A DNA stretch of 64,000 bases. Origin: Curvularia sp. ZM96 (taxonomy: Eukaryota > Ascomycota > Dothideomycetes > Pleosporales > Pleosporaceae). A program made the translations under genes and the position numbers. The stretch covers positions 5,146,001 to 5,210,000 of the forward strand of contig JAJGBQ010000002.1 in NCBI GenBank assembly GCA_022457065.1. The letters are read 5' to 3'. Below, one piece after another: positions 34,816 through 47,040 of this stretch. Position 1 is the first letter of the stretch. Each line of letters begins with the position of its first letter. The notes under the pieces are model-generated. The model searched no databases and was not told where the DNA came from. It saw only the letters and a program-made list of their open reading frames with translations.

Positions 34816-35512
34816 TAGACTCTAAAGCTTAAGTTTCTCCTGTTTCATTCGTCCACTCTCGGGCCGTATGTACGTGACGGATACGTCCGCGATATCCCGA
34901 AGGTAGAAATTAATTAGAGTTGGCAAGGGACAAATCTGAACTAGTGAGGGGCACGTTCTGACGTCGGTGGACTACAATCGCGTTGCGGCCAAGATTTATA
35001 ATGTTCCTTCTAAGCGGGGGTTCAAATAACTGATCGGTGGACTTGAAACCTTCTTACAGGACTTTCAGCACAGTTTAATCCGTTTACAAGGCGCGCAAAG
35101 TCCTATACAGGGTGTAGAAAGACCGTGCAAGAAGGATTTCTAGGGAATATAGCCAATCGGACGCTCTCCTAAAGCTCGTGGCGTATGATAATCAGCTTTG
35201 TGAATAACCTTGTCTCCAGTAAAACGGTGTGTATCCCGGTTATGCCCAAAAGCGGTTTCATGTATACCTTATCACTGGTGCTTACTACAGTCTTTGTTAC
35301 TGGGTGGCGGCAGTACCGGCTTGCTATGCGAGCGTGTAGGCCATCAGTGACTAAATAGCGAAGGATTATGGGACCCCAAATCGTCCTGACTGTGGATTTC
35401 CCTTTCATGGCCACTGTTCTCCTTTACTTGTATGATACTGAAATTTTTCATTCTTTCTCCAAGTATCCTGTTCCTTCGACAACCTCGCCGGCACACAGTT
35501 AGCACAGACACA
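34816..35512. other. Spacer upstream of the transporter
   Basis: No supportable gene. Composition returns to normal and the promoter of the transporter is expected here. Confidence 0.4.
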
Positions 35513-37439
35513 ATGGACGACGCTAGAGAGAGCAAGCCTACTGAAGGAAATGCAGCGCCAATTGGCGTCGACAACAATGCGATCGTTACAACACTCGCCA
35601 AAGAGGACAAAGTGCCTTGGTACCGCAAGCCGAATCTGCGTCACCTCTACTTTATGCTCGTCCCAACCTGCATGGGCATTCAGATCACATCGGGTTTCCA
35701 CGGACAAATGGTTAATGCTATCCAGATTCTGCCTTCATGGATCAACTGTAAGGCAAACCTTTCGTAACTGTGAGCGATATGCACTGACAAGAATTGCCTA
35801 CCAGTCTTTGACAACCCCCAAGGCTCCCTCAAGGGAATCATGGCAGCTGCTTACCCCCTCGGTGCCATTGTTTCTCTCCCCTTGGTACCTCTGATCAATG
35901 ATCGGCTCGGACGACGCTGGTCGATTTTTATTGGCTCCTCTATCATGGTGGTTGCATCCTTGATACAATTTCTTGCTACTAATGGTAAGTGTTGACACTG
36001 ATGAGTTTATCAATGACGAAAAACCAATAAGTATGCCAAGTTGGCTCATATATTGCCGCTCGTCTGATCCTCGGTATGGGCATTCCACCTTGCTTGGTTG
36101 CAGGCTCCTCTTTGATTGGTGAGCTGGGGTACCCCAACGTAAGTATTGAACCCACAACTCCTAGTGATACCACTCAGGGTGATGTTAATAAACTTTCTCC
36201 AGGAACGAGCCGTCTTGACATCTTTTTTCGGCGCTTCGAACTTCATTGGCCAGATTATTGCAGCTGGAACATGCTTTGGTACCAATAGCATACTTACCAA
36301 CTGGGGGTGGCGACTCCCCTCGCTACTACAGATTGCTCCTTCGCTGCTCCAGCTCGTCTTCATTTTCTTTATTCCCGAGAGCCCACGCTGGCTTGTTGCG
36401 AGGGACCGCAGCGAAGAAGCCCTTCAAACCCTAATGACGTATCACGCCGAAGGCCAAGACTCTGCGTTCGTCCGGGCCGAAATGGCGCAGATCCAATCGA
36501 CACTGCGCATCGAGATGCGAAACTCTAGCAGGTCGTGGCTTGACCTTGTCGCAACTCCTGGCATGCGGAGACGCCTACTTATCACGTCTATGCTGGGTCT
36601 GTTCACGCAGTGGTCCGGTTCAACACTTATCGCCTACTTCCTAGGCGACCTTCTACAGATCATCGGCAAGGACTCCTCTTATTTCAAGCAGACTATTAAC
36701 ATCAGTCTTACATGTTGGGGCTTAGTGTGCTCTTTCACAGCTTCGATGCTCGTTCGTCGGTTTAAGCGTCGACACATGTACCTCGCCTGTACATCGAGTC
36801 TACTCGTCGTCTTCGTCGGCTATACTATCAGTATGGAGCGAGCCATCACAGCAAAGGAGTCTGGTGGGGTAAATAACGCCGCTAGCACAGCGAGCATCTT
36901 TTTCCTCTACGCCTACTTTCCTTGCTACTGCTTGGCGCTCAATACTGTCACTTATAGTATGAAGCTCCTCACCCCAGCCTATCCTTCCACCAATGCTAAT
37001 AGTGCTCTCTAGCATTTCTCGTTGAGCTCTGGCCTTATGCTGAGCGCTCTCGTGGCCTATCTGTCTTTCAGCTGTTCGCGCGCTTCGCTGAGTTTTTCAC
37101 CACCTTTATTAATCCCATTGGCATTAAAAATATTAGCTGGAAGTACCTTCTCACCTACTGTTGCTTCCTGGGGTTCGAGGTATTTTTTGTCTACTTTTTC
37201 TTCCCGGAGACGTTTGGGAAAACGCTAGAAGAAGCATCATTCTGTAAGTCGAAAAACCGCGTGGACACCGAAGCTCTATTCTTGGATCACTAACTGTTAG
37301 TGCTCTAGTATTCGAAGATGACAAGCTTGCCGAAGTACAGGCGATGATCGCAGTCGAGAATCCAATTGCGCAAGAGATAGTAGGAGCGGATTTGCAGAAC
37401 CCTAAGACTCAGCATCGAGGCCAGGAGGCGTCGGTTTAG
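35513..37439 (+). CDS. MFS sugar transporter (hexose/lactose-permease type)
   Basis: Plasma-membrane sugar:proton symporter of the major facilitator superfamily. Six exons give 542 residues: 35513-35747, 35805-35984, 36041-36138, 36203-36956, 37013-37243 and 37309-37439; all introns are 56-65 nt with GT-AG ends and consistent phases. Visible hallmarks are the cytoplasmic loop NDRLGRRWS, ARLILGMGIPP, the central PESPRWLVARDRSEEA loop, LVELWPYAERSRG, and PETFGKTLEEA near the C-terminus; about twelve hydrophobic spans. No lesion is seen although transposons lie on both sides. The transported sugar cannot be deduced. The start is the first ATG in frame (MDDARESKP). Confidence 0.88.
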
Positions 37440-37948
37440 TATGAAACAAAGGGAATTTCGTTACACCGCTAGCATACTTCCTAAAGTCTTGCTCATACTT
37501 TTGCAGATAACTAATCTAAACCTGTTGATCTTATACTTACATGGGACCGATCTTGTGCGAAAGTTGTTTGTTTCTAGAAGCCTCACTACGCTTGATAAAA
37601 TATCACAAGCAATCTGTTAGACCACATTCCTTTATTCATAGATCACACTTATGTTTATTATCAAACTTGGGCCTATATAGACACGTAGATAGATTATTAA
37701 CCGACTCACAGTATTCTTTAGCACCTCACAAAAGTGGGAAAAGGTATTCACTTGGTAACCAAGGCAACCATATTCACCACGCCGCGAGGCGAGCTCGTAT
37801 GCCTTACCACACTCTGCTGTCACCTATTAAATACAACCACGACTCTCCGTTGCCTCTATTTTTCCTCTTCCCTTTCTAGATAGAGATAGGTCCAATAAAG
37901 CCAGGCTATACAGCGCCCCATTATCCCCGTAGTTAACGTATGCTATGA
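37440..37948. other. Intergenic spacer
   Basis: Between the transporter stop and repeat Q; no gene or repeat recognised. Confidence 0.4.
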
Positions 37949-38164
37949 GTTATAGATAAAGATTGACCGAACGGTCTTTCCGATTCATTTATTGCCAAGA
38001 AGATTACGCAATATTCCCTTAGGATCACCGACAACAGTGAGTTATAGATAAGGGTGGACCAACCCGATACACTATAGCCTTATCTTTTCTTGTCTAGCTG
38101 ACGATTTTCGACCCGTTATTAGACACCTCTGCCTGCTTGGCAATACTGTTGCCTTATTACTGTG
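37949..38164 (+). repeat. Repeat Q, copy 2 (216 bp)
   Basis: Matches 34341-34556. It ends TTATTACTGTG and then reads TATATTG, without the MITE found at copy 1. Confidence 0.75.
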
Positions 38165-38386
38165 TATATTGTAACCTGATGCGTTGTAACCATGCACAAT
38201 ATAAATGTTTTCATGCATGTGCATAGAGCTCAACAGTTTCTCTGTCTGCATTATGCACTTCGGAGACGCTCGGCTGGGAGTCTTATCAATGCCAAGTATA
38301 TACAGGTGTCGTTCATGATTTGATATAAGATACTCCACAGATTCCGCTGCTTCTGCGGCAGACTTACTCTCCAATACCCAACTACC

Positions 38387-39151
38387 ATGGCAGAGAAAAA
38401 AAACGGCACACACTTATCGGATACATCGGCCAAGGACGTGATGCACTTCTCGCAGCACTGGTTTCAAAAACATGTTAGGGCTGATTGGGAGCATCTCGCA
38501 CCACCAATATCACGCAATGAAGATGGTACACCCAAAAAAGTTAGAACCCTGGAGATTGGATCTTTCGAGGGCGCATCTACCACATGGATGCTTCAACACA
38601 TGATGGACCACCCTGACAGTATGCTGGTCGCCGTGGACACTTTCGAGGGTGGTATGGAACACCAAAATCCAGATGAATTCGATGATTCACGCACACGAAA
38701 CTATGAACTATCAGGGCTCGAAGCCAGATTTATCAACAACGTCTCGAAGTGCAAGAATTTCGAAAAGCTCAAAATTATCAAAGCTCCAAGTTCACAGGCG
38801 CTCGTTCAACTTCGACTGGATAAGGCTGAATTCGACTTCATCTACGTTGATGGTTCGCACGTTGCATTCGATGTCCTCTCAGATGCAGTTATGTGTTGGT
38901 CGATGCTACAAGTCGATGGAGCCTTGGTATTTGACGACAGCAGGTGGAAAGGATATGTTGAGGATTGCTATAATCCACGCGTGGCCATCATGTCTTTCAT
39001 TCAGTGCGTTAAGCAGGAGGCGAAGGTCAAAGAGACAAATTGTCAGATTTGGGTAACAAAGGTGCCTTGTTTTCTTACGCCAACCCCAAACACAGATCCT
39101 GCAATCTACTATTGGGATGATGATTACTTGAGATACACTTCGTATCCGTAA
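38387..39151 (+). CDS. Class I SAM-dependent methyltransferase (Methyltransf_24 type)
   Basis: Single-exon gene for 254 residues. The SAM-binding glycine motif is LEIGSFEGASTTWML (about 56-70), followed by the acidic post-motif LVAVDTFEG (about 80-88), DFIYVDGSH (about 151-159) and LVFDDS (about 181-186), the order found in the Methyltransf_24 family. The substrate is unknown; relatives modify sugars and small molecules. The gene is intact and has normal codon use, although it sits between repeat Q and a LINE. It may share the island with the sugar transporter by chance; there is no further evidence of a pathway. Confidence 0.83.
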   Translation: MAEKKNGTHLSDTSAKDVMHFSQHWFQKHVRADWEHLAPPISRNEDGTPKKVRTLEIGSFEGASTTWMLQHMMDHPDSMLVAVDTFEGGMEHQNPDEFDDSRTRNYELSGLEARFINNVSKCKNFEKLKIIKAPSSQALVQLRLDKAEFDFIYVDGSHVAFDVLSDAVMCWSMLQVDGALVFDDSRWKGYVEDCYNPRVAIMSFIQCVKQEAKVKETNCQIWVTKVPCFLTPTPNTDPAIYYWDDDYLRYTSYP

Positions 39152-39477
39152 CTGTCTTTTGGAGGGCAAATCTAATTTCTTTTCTCGTACGTATTCACTG
39201 TTTCTATATGCGGTAGAATTCAACTCCTACCTCGCGAATAAAGAACGTCTAGCCTATTATATTCAGTGCCCAGATTTGAAAAGACTTAGTTGTCAAAATA
39301 AGGGTATAATGTAATCATTCACACCATTGTGTAGAACCCTTAGACATCCAACCAGCTTTTACGCCAATGTACCCAATTCATTAATTGACTAGCAATGTTG
39401 TCCTCTGAGGTCGGTATATAAATTAGGATAGCGTGTCTCCAATTGATGAATTTAACATGAATCTCGCTGTTTTAACT

Positions 39478-39730
39478 CCGGTTCCGTCCCTAGACTAGAA
39501 ATTTTCACATAAAACGAATCGATCCTCAACGGCGAAGGCCTTTTTGATCTCTGCTTTATCCTAGACACAACCCTATCTGGTCTAGCGTAGGTAGCCAAGA
39601 CACCTCTGAACTCTCTTGCCTACCCACGCTAGACTAGATAGGGTTGTGCCTAGGATGAAGTGGAGGTCACCAGCCAAGAAGCAAGCGCATCCGGTACGGA
39701 CCGCACTAACCCGGCGGAAGACACAAGCAT
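39478..39730 (-). repeat. Repeat family P, partial copy 2, with 97-bp hairpin
   Basis: Inverted relative to 61010-61372. It contains the hairpin 39559-39655 with long complementary arms ending TCCTAGACACAACCC and GGGTTGTGCCTAGGA. Confidence 0.65.
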
Positions 39731-39734
39731 AGAG

Positions 39735-40450
39735 AGCACGGGCAGCCAAATGGAAAGCCAAAACTAGAGGAAGAGCAACCTACAGACTTTCACCGCTGCC
39801 AACAAAGGTGCTCAAACTACACAAGAACCTTAGCAAGCGCGAAAGCGCTCTGCCGGTCCATATGCGAACAGAGAAGATCGGACTGAACGACTTCCTCTTC
39901 AACAGAAGAGTGCCAGAGGTCGTCAGCGCACGATGCAAGTGTGGAGAGAGAACAGACGGCCGCTTATATCCTGCTCTGATACAGGATTTATAAGGACCTC
40001 CGTAACTGGGTATTTAAAAACCTCTCTAGACAACACAACCTCTAGGCCGTCCTAAATAAGCTATAGCTAGCTACTAAAGCTATTAAGTTTATAGAGTAGA
40101 CGCAGATCTTTAGGCAAATAGGGATCAGAGATGAGTAGACGACGCCGAGCGCTAGGGGAGACTATAGGTATAGCGGACGCGATAGACAAGGCAACGCGCT
40201 TCTACGAGCCTAGAAATATAGCACACGATTAGTAGAACCACTATCTAGATAAGTTTGGCGCTATAAATTAGATAGTAGTTAAGGGAAAATGGCAGGTTTT
40301 TGGGGACAGATAGTCTCTTTCGAGGGGTGAAGTAGGGCGGCGCGGATTAACGTCCAGACCGCGTCCGCTGTCTGCCACGCCTGCTACTCCGGGCATAGCT
40401 GCGCAGCACGCGGCTGAAACCGAGTAGGAGTCAACAAATAAATAAACAAA
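39735..40450 (+). mobile_element. Tad1-like LINE, truncated 3' part
   Basis: An open stretch at 39808-39993 reads VHMRTEKIGLNDFLFNRRVP...CKCGE, the C-terminal region of fungal Tad1-type reverse-transcriptase proteins. It runs into the shared 3' end (GGCTGAAACCGAGTAGGA) and a short AAAT-type tail at about 40432-40450. 5' truncated and broken. Confidence 0.7.
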
Positions 40451-40669
40451 CCGCTCAAGTTGTAGAAGTTACAGTCGCTAGCGATTGCGGCTTCACCCCG
40501 TCAGATTAGCTGCAACATATACTGCTCAGCCCCACCTCCCGTACCTAAAATCATATCACATAAAGTTCCAACATGATGCAAATTTTCCATCATTCATAGA
40601 AACCCCTATTTCTTCAGCATCCATTGCGAAGTCCCACATCTAAACAATATTTCATAAACCTTGTAGCTA

Positions 40670-41963
40670 CTACAATTCAGTTTGCAACCGGTTCTCGTCA
40701 CTTTCGATATCATCCTCATCAATAACTATATTGCCTCCAGTACCTCTAGCATGCTCATCACGTGTGAATGTGCCCTTAATTTCTGCTGTCGCATCCAGGT
40801 GTTGGAGTCCGAATTCCGTGGTGATGGAATCAATCAGCCCTTGCCCTGAGGCCGAAGATATTTTGTTTTGCTGCTGCGCGATAGTTGACTGTAGTATCAG
40901 CTCCAGCTGACGGACTCTACGTTCTGCTTCTTGCTTCATCACTTCCACATCATCGTCCATATTCTTGACCCATGTATCCAACTTTAAATGTATGGTTTGT
41001 AATTTATTTCTGCACTCGTTGTCTTGCAAAACTTCCGCCAGTATATATGCGGAGTGGACTTGCTTTAGCAACTGAACGGAGGTAAGATGCAGGCGATGAA
41101 CTGCGGTGTGGCGTAATCTGATAATATATGGCAAGATTTGTTTGAAACACTTTTGTTCTTCGGTATTCATACAACCGTTGGGCAGGATGTCCAAATGCTT
41201 CTTGATAACACGTACCCAATTTGTGAGCTCAACCGCAGCTGCACAAGCCCAGCCACGCTTTTCAAGTAAGGAAGGAAGCCACCGTTTCATGAATCGGAAG
41301 CATGCTTCTTCAAGGATTTGCTGAGATAGCGACAGTATATAATGTTGAACGTTGTAGGGAAAGGCAGATGGTCGCGGAGTTACGTAAAAGGGTCTGTTTC
41401 CTTGCCTGTTGACAATAGAAATTCCTACATGCAAGCATGTGAGATGACGCCTATCAGACAAGAGAATGGCTAAAGTACCTACCGGCTGCAGTCCCAGGAC
41501 TCGATTTGTCGATAGCCTCAGTTTGCACCACTCGTCCGACATCGATTGACCTTCTAGGCGACGCCTTACGTTTCTTTGAGATGTTTCCGGTTGATATTTC
41601 CGAGGGTGGCCCTGTGATAAGGTCTGGAAAGTGCTTGCTTGCCATCTCCTCAGATTGGAACACGCCATCTTCAAGAAGAGATTCGAGGATAGAGACGACG
41701 TTGTTGATATGCGCGTCGCCAGCAGACGCTTTTGGGTCAGGTAAGTTTTTTAGGAGAATTTTGCGTATAGCCTTTCTCTTTCGCACATTCTTACCAGTAA
41801 AGAGCTCACGATACTTTAAGAATACCTGTCGACGAGTAGCAGGTACTTGAGCATCCATCTGGCCCCGAAGTATGGTGAATGCCGTATGAGTTGTGATTTT
41901 GGAAGAAAATTTTCCTCTTAATCCTGGCTTGGCATAGCTCTCCGGTTGCGTGTTCATGTCCAA
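40670..41963 (-). CDS. Hypothetical protein, apparent passenger gene of element H
   Basis: Two overlapping minus-strand frames, 41963-41454 (MDMNTQPESYAKPG) and about 41674-40670, look like parts of one gene of roughly 430-450 residues. The second frame has a convincing protein character (LHVGISIVNRQGNRPFYVTP, ILSLSQQILEEACFRFMKRW, a coiled-coil-like stretch near EVMKQEAERRVRQLELILQ and an acidic tail). I could not find a canonical intron joining the frames: candidates between about 41475 and 41530 have weak donors, so a frameshift is possible. Family not recognised. It lies inside the inferred terminal repeats of H and shows little RIP damage. Confidence 0.55.
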
Positions 41964-43026
41964 TGTTTGTGTCCAATGTTCCTATCTAAAGTGCCGTGCG
42001 CTGCCATCCACCGTTAACGATGCTAGCGACACGGGCGACGCGCTAGTCGATCAGCAGTCTTGGCGGCGCCCCACTCTACGGCACGTGGTACGCGTCGCAA
42101 AAGACAATCACACCACCATGCAACAGGTCCAACGCTGTGTTCCAAATTGAGCGGAAGTTCCTCTTCAGGCCCTCCCGTGGTCTACATGAATCATTCACGC
42201 TGTCATCAGTGTTCTGAGCGAGCATTTGAATGAACAACAAGCGCTGGTTTGATCTAGTTGAGGCGACAAAGCAGAAGTGGGGTATTGTGGATGACGACAT
42301 CTATAACTTTGATGAAACTGGCTCTATGATGGGCAAGATTTCATCATAGTTAGTTTTCATAGCCTCTGAGGGATTTGGAAAAAAGAAGCGAATACAGCCA
42401 GGCAACCGTAAGTGGGTTACTGTGACCCAAGGCGTAGATGCGTCGGGTCGCCGGCTACCACCTTTCGTTATCTTTGCGGGCAAGGTGCTTATCGACGTCT
42501 AGGTTGAGAATCTACCTCCTGAATGGGTTCTTGAAGTCAGTCCCAATGGCTGGACGAATAATTAGCTTGCTCTTGCGTGGTCAGAGCACTTTGATACCTA
42601 TACTAAGAGGCAGACTGTTGGTGGGTTTCGACTACTCGATATCGACGGCCATGAGAGCCACTTCTTAGTCGATTTTTAAGATCTTTGTAAAAAGAAGAAT
42701 ACACTCTCATGCACTTGCAGCTTCCGCTTTGCGCACGCGGCTTTGTTGTCATCCCACGCTTACCCCTGTCTCGCTTAACGCAGGCTTTCCCTTAATCACT
42801 CTAGCTCTAGTCAGCATGACCCTCACTCCCTGCCTACAGAAACCGCTAGGCTTGTTACTTATTAGTATTAGTAAGCATCTTACAACGTACTGTACGGCTC
42901 TCAAAACACGAGTAACTAGTCCTTAGGCATAGAAGAAAGTAGCGTTATAGTAGAATCTGATATTGTGTAGATTCATTACCCATTTATTATACAGCGTGCG
43001 CATACAGAGCTAACTAACAAATATAA

Positions 43027-46000
43027 CTAAAACGCCTTCTTAACAAGCTTCCCTATTGACAATCTTGAGCTCTCCTTTCTCCTATCATGTTGCGGTGCCG
43101 ACGCCTCTTCTACTAGTGGGAGCCTTAACTATACTTCCTTCTCTTGATTAGAAAGTGACAAAGCCCCAATCTTCGCCGCTAGATTTATACACCTCTCACT
43201 CGACTGACCAAGCACACTGGTCAGTCCTGAAAGTGCCCTGGCATATATAGCTCGTGCTTTGGCCATCTCTGCTTGCCTCGCATGGATATCGCCCATGTTC
43301 TCTAAGGTGCCGAGTGCTGGTATGTACTGCTGGACGCGATCACTGCCAAGTGCTTTCTCGTACCCTCGCAGCACGTGCAAGTACATCTGCTCCGCTTCCC
43401 CTAGCCTGCCTTGGGCCGCGTAGAGAAGGCCCAGGTTATTAACCGTGCGCAGTATCGACGTGTGGCTGGGCTCGAGTGCCTCCTCGTACCCTCGCAGCGC
43501 CCGCTCGTACATCTGCTCTGCCTCGCCTAGCTTGCCTTGGTCTACGTAGAGAGCGCCTAGGAGATGCACAGCATGGAGGACCGTCGTTCGCTCTTCGTCC
43601 TCGTCCAGATCTCCATCACTACCTCCTCTAGCTCTCCCATGCCAAATTGCCTCGCTCCTGACTATCTGGCTAAAGCACGTCTGCGCGTGTGGAAGAAGTC
43701 GCCGTTGCAGCGCAGCGTAGTCTCGAGTAGAGCTTATTAGTACACCTAAACTAATAATAACTACCGTAAGTTAACTTAGCTCTATTGCGAAGCGCTTGCC
43801 TTGCGAGTGATAAGCCTACTAGTGCACCACTAGGTATGTTGCATAGCTTGCCGTCTGCACTACCTCTATCTTCTCTACCGCCACTTTAACTAGCGAGTAG
43901 TTGCGTAGTAGTTGTATCGCTCTGCTAAACTTGATCTCGCTACTCGCAGTATCCCTAATCTACCCTAATAGCATCTTTGTAGCTATAGTAGAGTTATTAT
44001 ATACTACTATAAATAACTTATACTATAAGTCTTTATTATCTAGAAACGACTATAGTAGTAGCAGGTTAGCCGTAGCTTCGTGCTTGTGGCGGATTGCCTA
44101 GTACGAGATGGCCTACGTCGTCCACACGCTGCGCTCTAGGTAGTCCTAGAGCGGCGCGTTAGCCACGTGATCTAACTCTATTAGCTTACTCTATTGCTGC
44201 TCGTAGAACCTTAGGTACGTTGTAAGTTCTACTCTACTCTCCTGCAGGTACGCGCCTGCCTGCGTAATAGCAAGCGGTAGGCCGTCTAGTAGCGTTAGCA
44301 GCCGCTCGCTCTCGGTTGTGTCTATAATTGCCTCGTTAGCTCTGCTAACCTGTCTCTAAGCGTTCGCTACTTTTAGCTTACTATACTCCCTCTTGTACTA
44401 GCTCTCGAAGATAGCCTGTCTCTACTCTATAGAGACCTTGCCTAACTGCTGCGACTCGCCTAGCTACTCTAGCCGTGCTAGTCGAGTCGTGACTAGCACT
44501 GACCCATAGTCTGCGCCTAATAGATACCGCCTTATATCGTACGCATTAGGGTCTCCTTCTTGCGCCGTATACTCTCGGTCGACGTTGTCGAAGATAAGCA
44601 GCTAGGCCGTGTTATTGGGCCGTGCAAGCTAGGTTATAACGTCCTTTACTACCGCATTGATGTTAACGCTATTATCTGTAGCATACCCCCTACTTGTCTT
44701 AGAGATCTGACCTTGCGGGATCCTGCCCGCGTAGCTCGCGATGCTGCGCTTAAGAATATCCTCGCTGCGTCTATCTAGCTAGAACACTAAGCTAAACTGG
44801 CGGTAGTGTCGCCGCGCAAACTCGACCGCTAGTTACGTCTTCTCTATACTGCCGAGGCCACGTAGGACGTATATCTTCTAGCGCTAGCTATGCTCTAGCC
44901 GCGGCAAGAGCACGCGTTCGAGCGCCGCTATCTCTGCTAGCCTGTCTACAAACTAACGCGCTTGCGGCACGCCCTCGAGGCTAAAGATAGTTCGATATTT
45001 GCTAAAGTCTACACATGCTTTAGCTATAAGGCTTGAACAATAAATACGATAACTATACTAACACTCTTGGCTAGCGATATTGCCCGCGCATGTCTATATC
45101 TGCTTATACACCTCCTACGAGCTAATATACTACCGCGTCGCTACTACCATCTCCTTAACCTTCTTTACCTCTTCTAGCCTAATATCTTCTAGGCCTCGCA
45201 CTACGTTAAACTAATAGTACTACCCCGTGCTATCTAGCAGCCCCCGCTCGCGCTAGAACTGCTCTACCGTCTACTCTATCTCCATAGCTATTATAGCTAG
45301 CGTCTTACTAATATGCAAGACGTTGTTCTTGAACGCCTTAAGCGACGGCACCCCTATTCTAATCGAGACTACGTACTTAACCTTACCCTTTAGTGGCTTA
45401 GGGCCCCACGCTAGCTGCGCCTAGTCCTATAGCTCCCGCACTAGGTTATTTGCGCCTGTCGCCCTGTCTACAAACTGCTCGCCGAACTGGCCTATGGTAA
45501 TTGAGTTGAAAAACGAGGTCGCTGTAGAGGTGGCTCGGCAGGCCTCCTATATGGTCACGCTGTTGAGTAGGTTGTTGCCGCCACGCGGTGTGCGGTAGCT
45601 CGTGAGGCAGATGGTTTCGCTCGTCTTCTTGCTCGTAGCGCACACGAAGCTGTGTATGTTAGTATACAGTCTATTCTATTATACATGTTACCCAGCATAC
45701 ACTTTACAGGTAGTAGCAGACTCGTCTTTAAGTAGTGCGTCCTTTTGCAGGCCTTGCTGCTTTACTACTTCTTTTACCGCCCGCACTAGCTCTTCTGCGT
45801 CGAACTGGCCCTACACCTGGCCCTTAATTATCACTCGGTGCCGTGTCTTGCGGAACACGCGGTCGGAGAGCGACAGGTACGCGGTAATACAGTTAGCTAC
45901 GCTTATCTTTAGTCGGCCTAGTATAATAGCGATTAGGCTAAGATTTAAATATTAGCGCGCTATTTGTATATTGTAATAACTTAGTGACTACTTACTCGCC

Positions 46001-46156
46001 TATACTCGTCCTACTAATTATGTTAAAGTAGTTGTATAGCTTTAGCGGCGCGTTAGGGTCGACGGCCTGCATTAGCTGCTCAAGGATTATTAGGGTAGAC
46101 AGGCCGCGTACGCCGCCACCGTCGAGGGCGAGTAGGCGTAGGTCGCTGCTAGACAT
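43027..46156 (-). pseudogene. Patatin-NB-ARC-TPR (NLR-like) gene L, RIP-degraded
   Basis: Minus-strand gene starting MSSSDLRLLALDGGGVRGLS (patatin oxyanion loop intact), but the nucleophile motif GTSTGG has become RTSIGG. It is followed by a patatin remainder, an NB-ARC with damaged P-loop (GLGSIEKT then a stop, where GLGGIGKT is expected), recognisable LIFDNVDREYTAQ and VLVTTRLARLE segments, and a TPR end that is still open (43129-43569) with two 42-residue units. Dozens of TAG/TAA codons are consistent with CpA-to-TpA change. The family normally couples a phospholipase-like effector to a nucleotide switch and repeat sensor in fungal non-self recognition. It lacks seven 126-bp TPR units relative to copy R. 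Confidence 0.8.
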
Positions 46157-46301
46157 CGTATATATACATTAAGTGACAGATGCTAGATAAGAGACGGAGA
46201 AGTACTAGGATGGAGTCGTAGGACGGGGCATGGTGTCTATTCTACATGCTGGCGGTCGCCTTAGGCAGGTGTCGCTGGCGCAGCATCTCTGCCACCAACG
46301 C

Positions 46302-46355
46302 GTGCGGCTGAGGTATCACGTGCGGCTGAGGTATCGTGTGCGGCTGAGGTGGCGA
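46302..46355 (-). promoter_or_regulatory. 18-bp repeats upstream of NLR gene L
   Basis: Three tandem units of GTGCGGCTGAGGTATCAC (plus-strand reading) start about 146 bp upstream of the L start codon. They match units at similar distance upstream of the central patatin gene and of gene R. Regulatory role is inferred. Confidence 0.5.
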
Positions 46356-47040
46356 GCGGCTTCTGGCTCGCTGCAGCTGCCAGCATGCGTGGTTGGTAAA
46401 GGAGGGTGCGCGAGCCAACAGAGCTTGTGTTGGTAGACAAGCGGGGGTCTGCTAGTCGCTGCCGTCACCTGTCGCCTATCGGTGGGCGTTCTCCAGTACC
46501 ATACTCCCAGCGGTGCACCGAGGCCTTATGAGTACCACGGCATCCAACAGTTTTGTATGGACACATCGTATCATTGTTAGGTTCTTCTTCGACCTTTTCT
46601 AGCAATGGACTATTGACTAACCAGTAACAAAACGTGCGTTAAGAATAGTTATAGTGCAACGCCCAACTAATTACATAAAGGAGTAGAAGAATATACTTTT
46701 GACAATCAATTTCTACTGTCTCTCCAGTTATTCCACCACCCCTTCAAGTTGAACCCTCCTACACGATCTTTCGAAGCTGGAACAATATCCTCCTTCTTGC
46801 CAACAGCATTATCGTTGGTATTGGTTGGCAACCGTTCTTGCACTGCATCTGATATCGCATTAGGAGCCGCGTTCTCTACTGTGATTGGGCATGCTGCGCT
46901 AGTTGGGAAGTTATCGTGGGTTTGTTCAAATCGAGTAGAATTAGAGAGATCTTGAGGATGGGTCTTGTGTTCTCTTTCAAGACCTATATAGACACGTCAG
47001 CTACTATACTGCTACTGCACATGACTATATATGTTTTGGT

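Larger units (their letters stand above)
42702..46490 (+). repeat. Left inverted arm of X
   Basis: Pairs with the right arm in inverse orientation. It includes the terminal 325 bp, the degraded NLR gene L and its upstream region with 18-bp repeats. Similarity to the right arm fades near GTCGCTGCCGTCACCTGTCG at about 46460-46490. Confidence 0.7.

Noticed and set aside
46230..46436. Reading frame upstream of NLR gene L (and its counterpart at 51765-52073)
   Set aside because: Both arise from the GC-rich region with 18-bp repeats upstream of the patatin genes, lie opposite to gene direction and have no protein-like composition.
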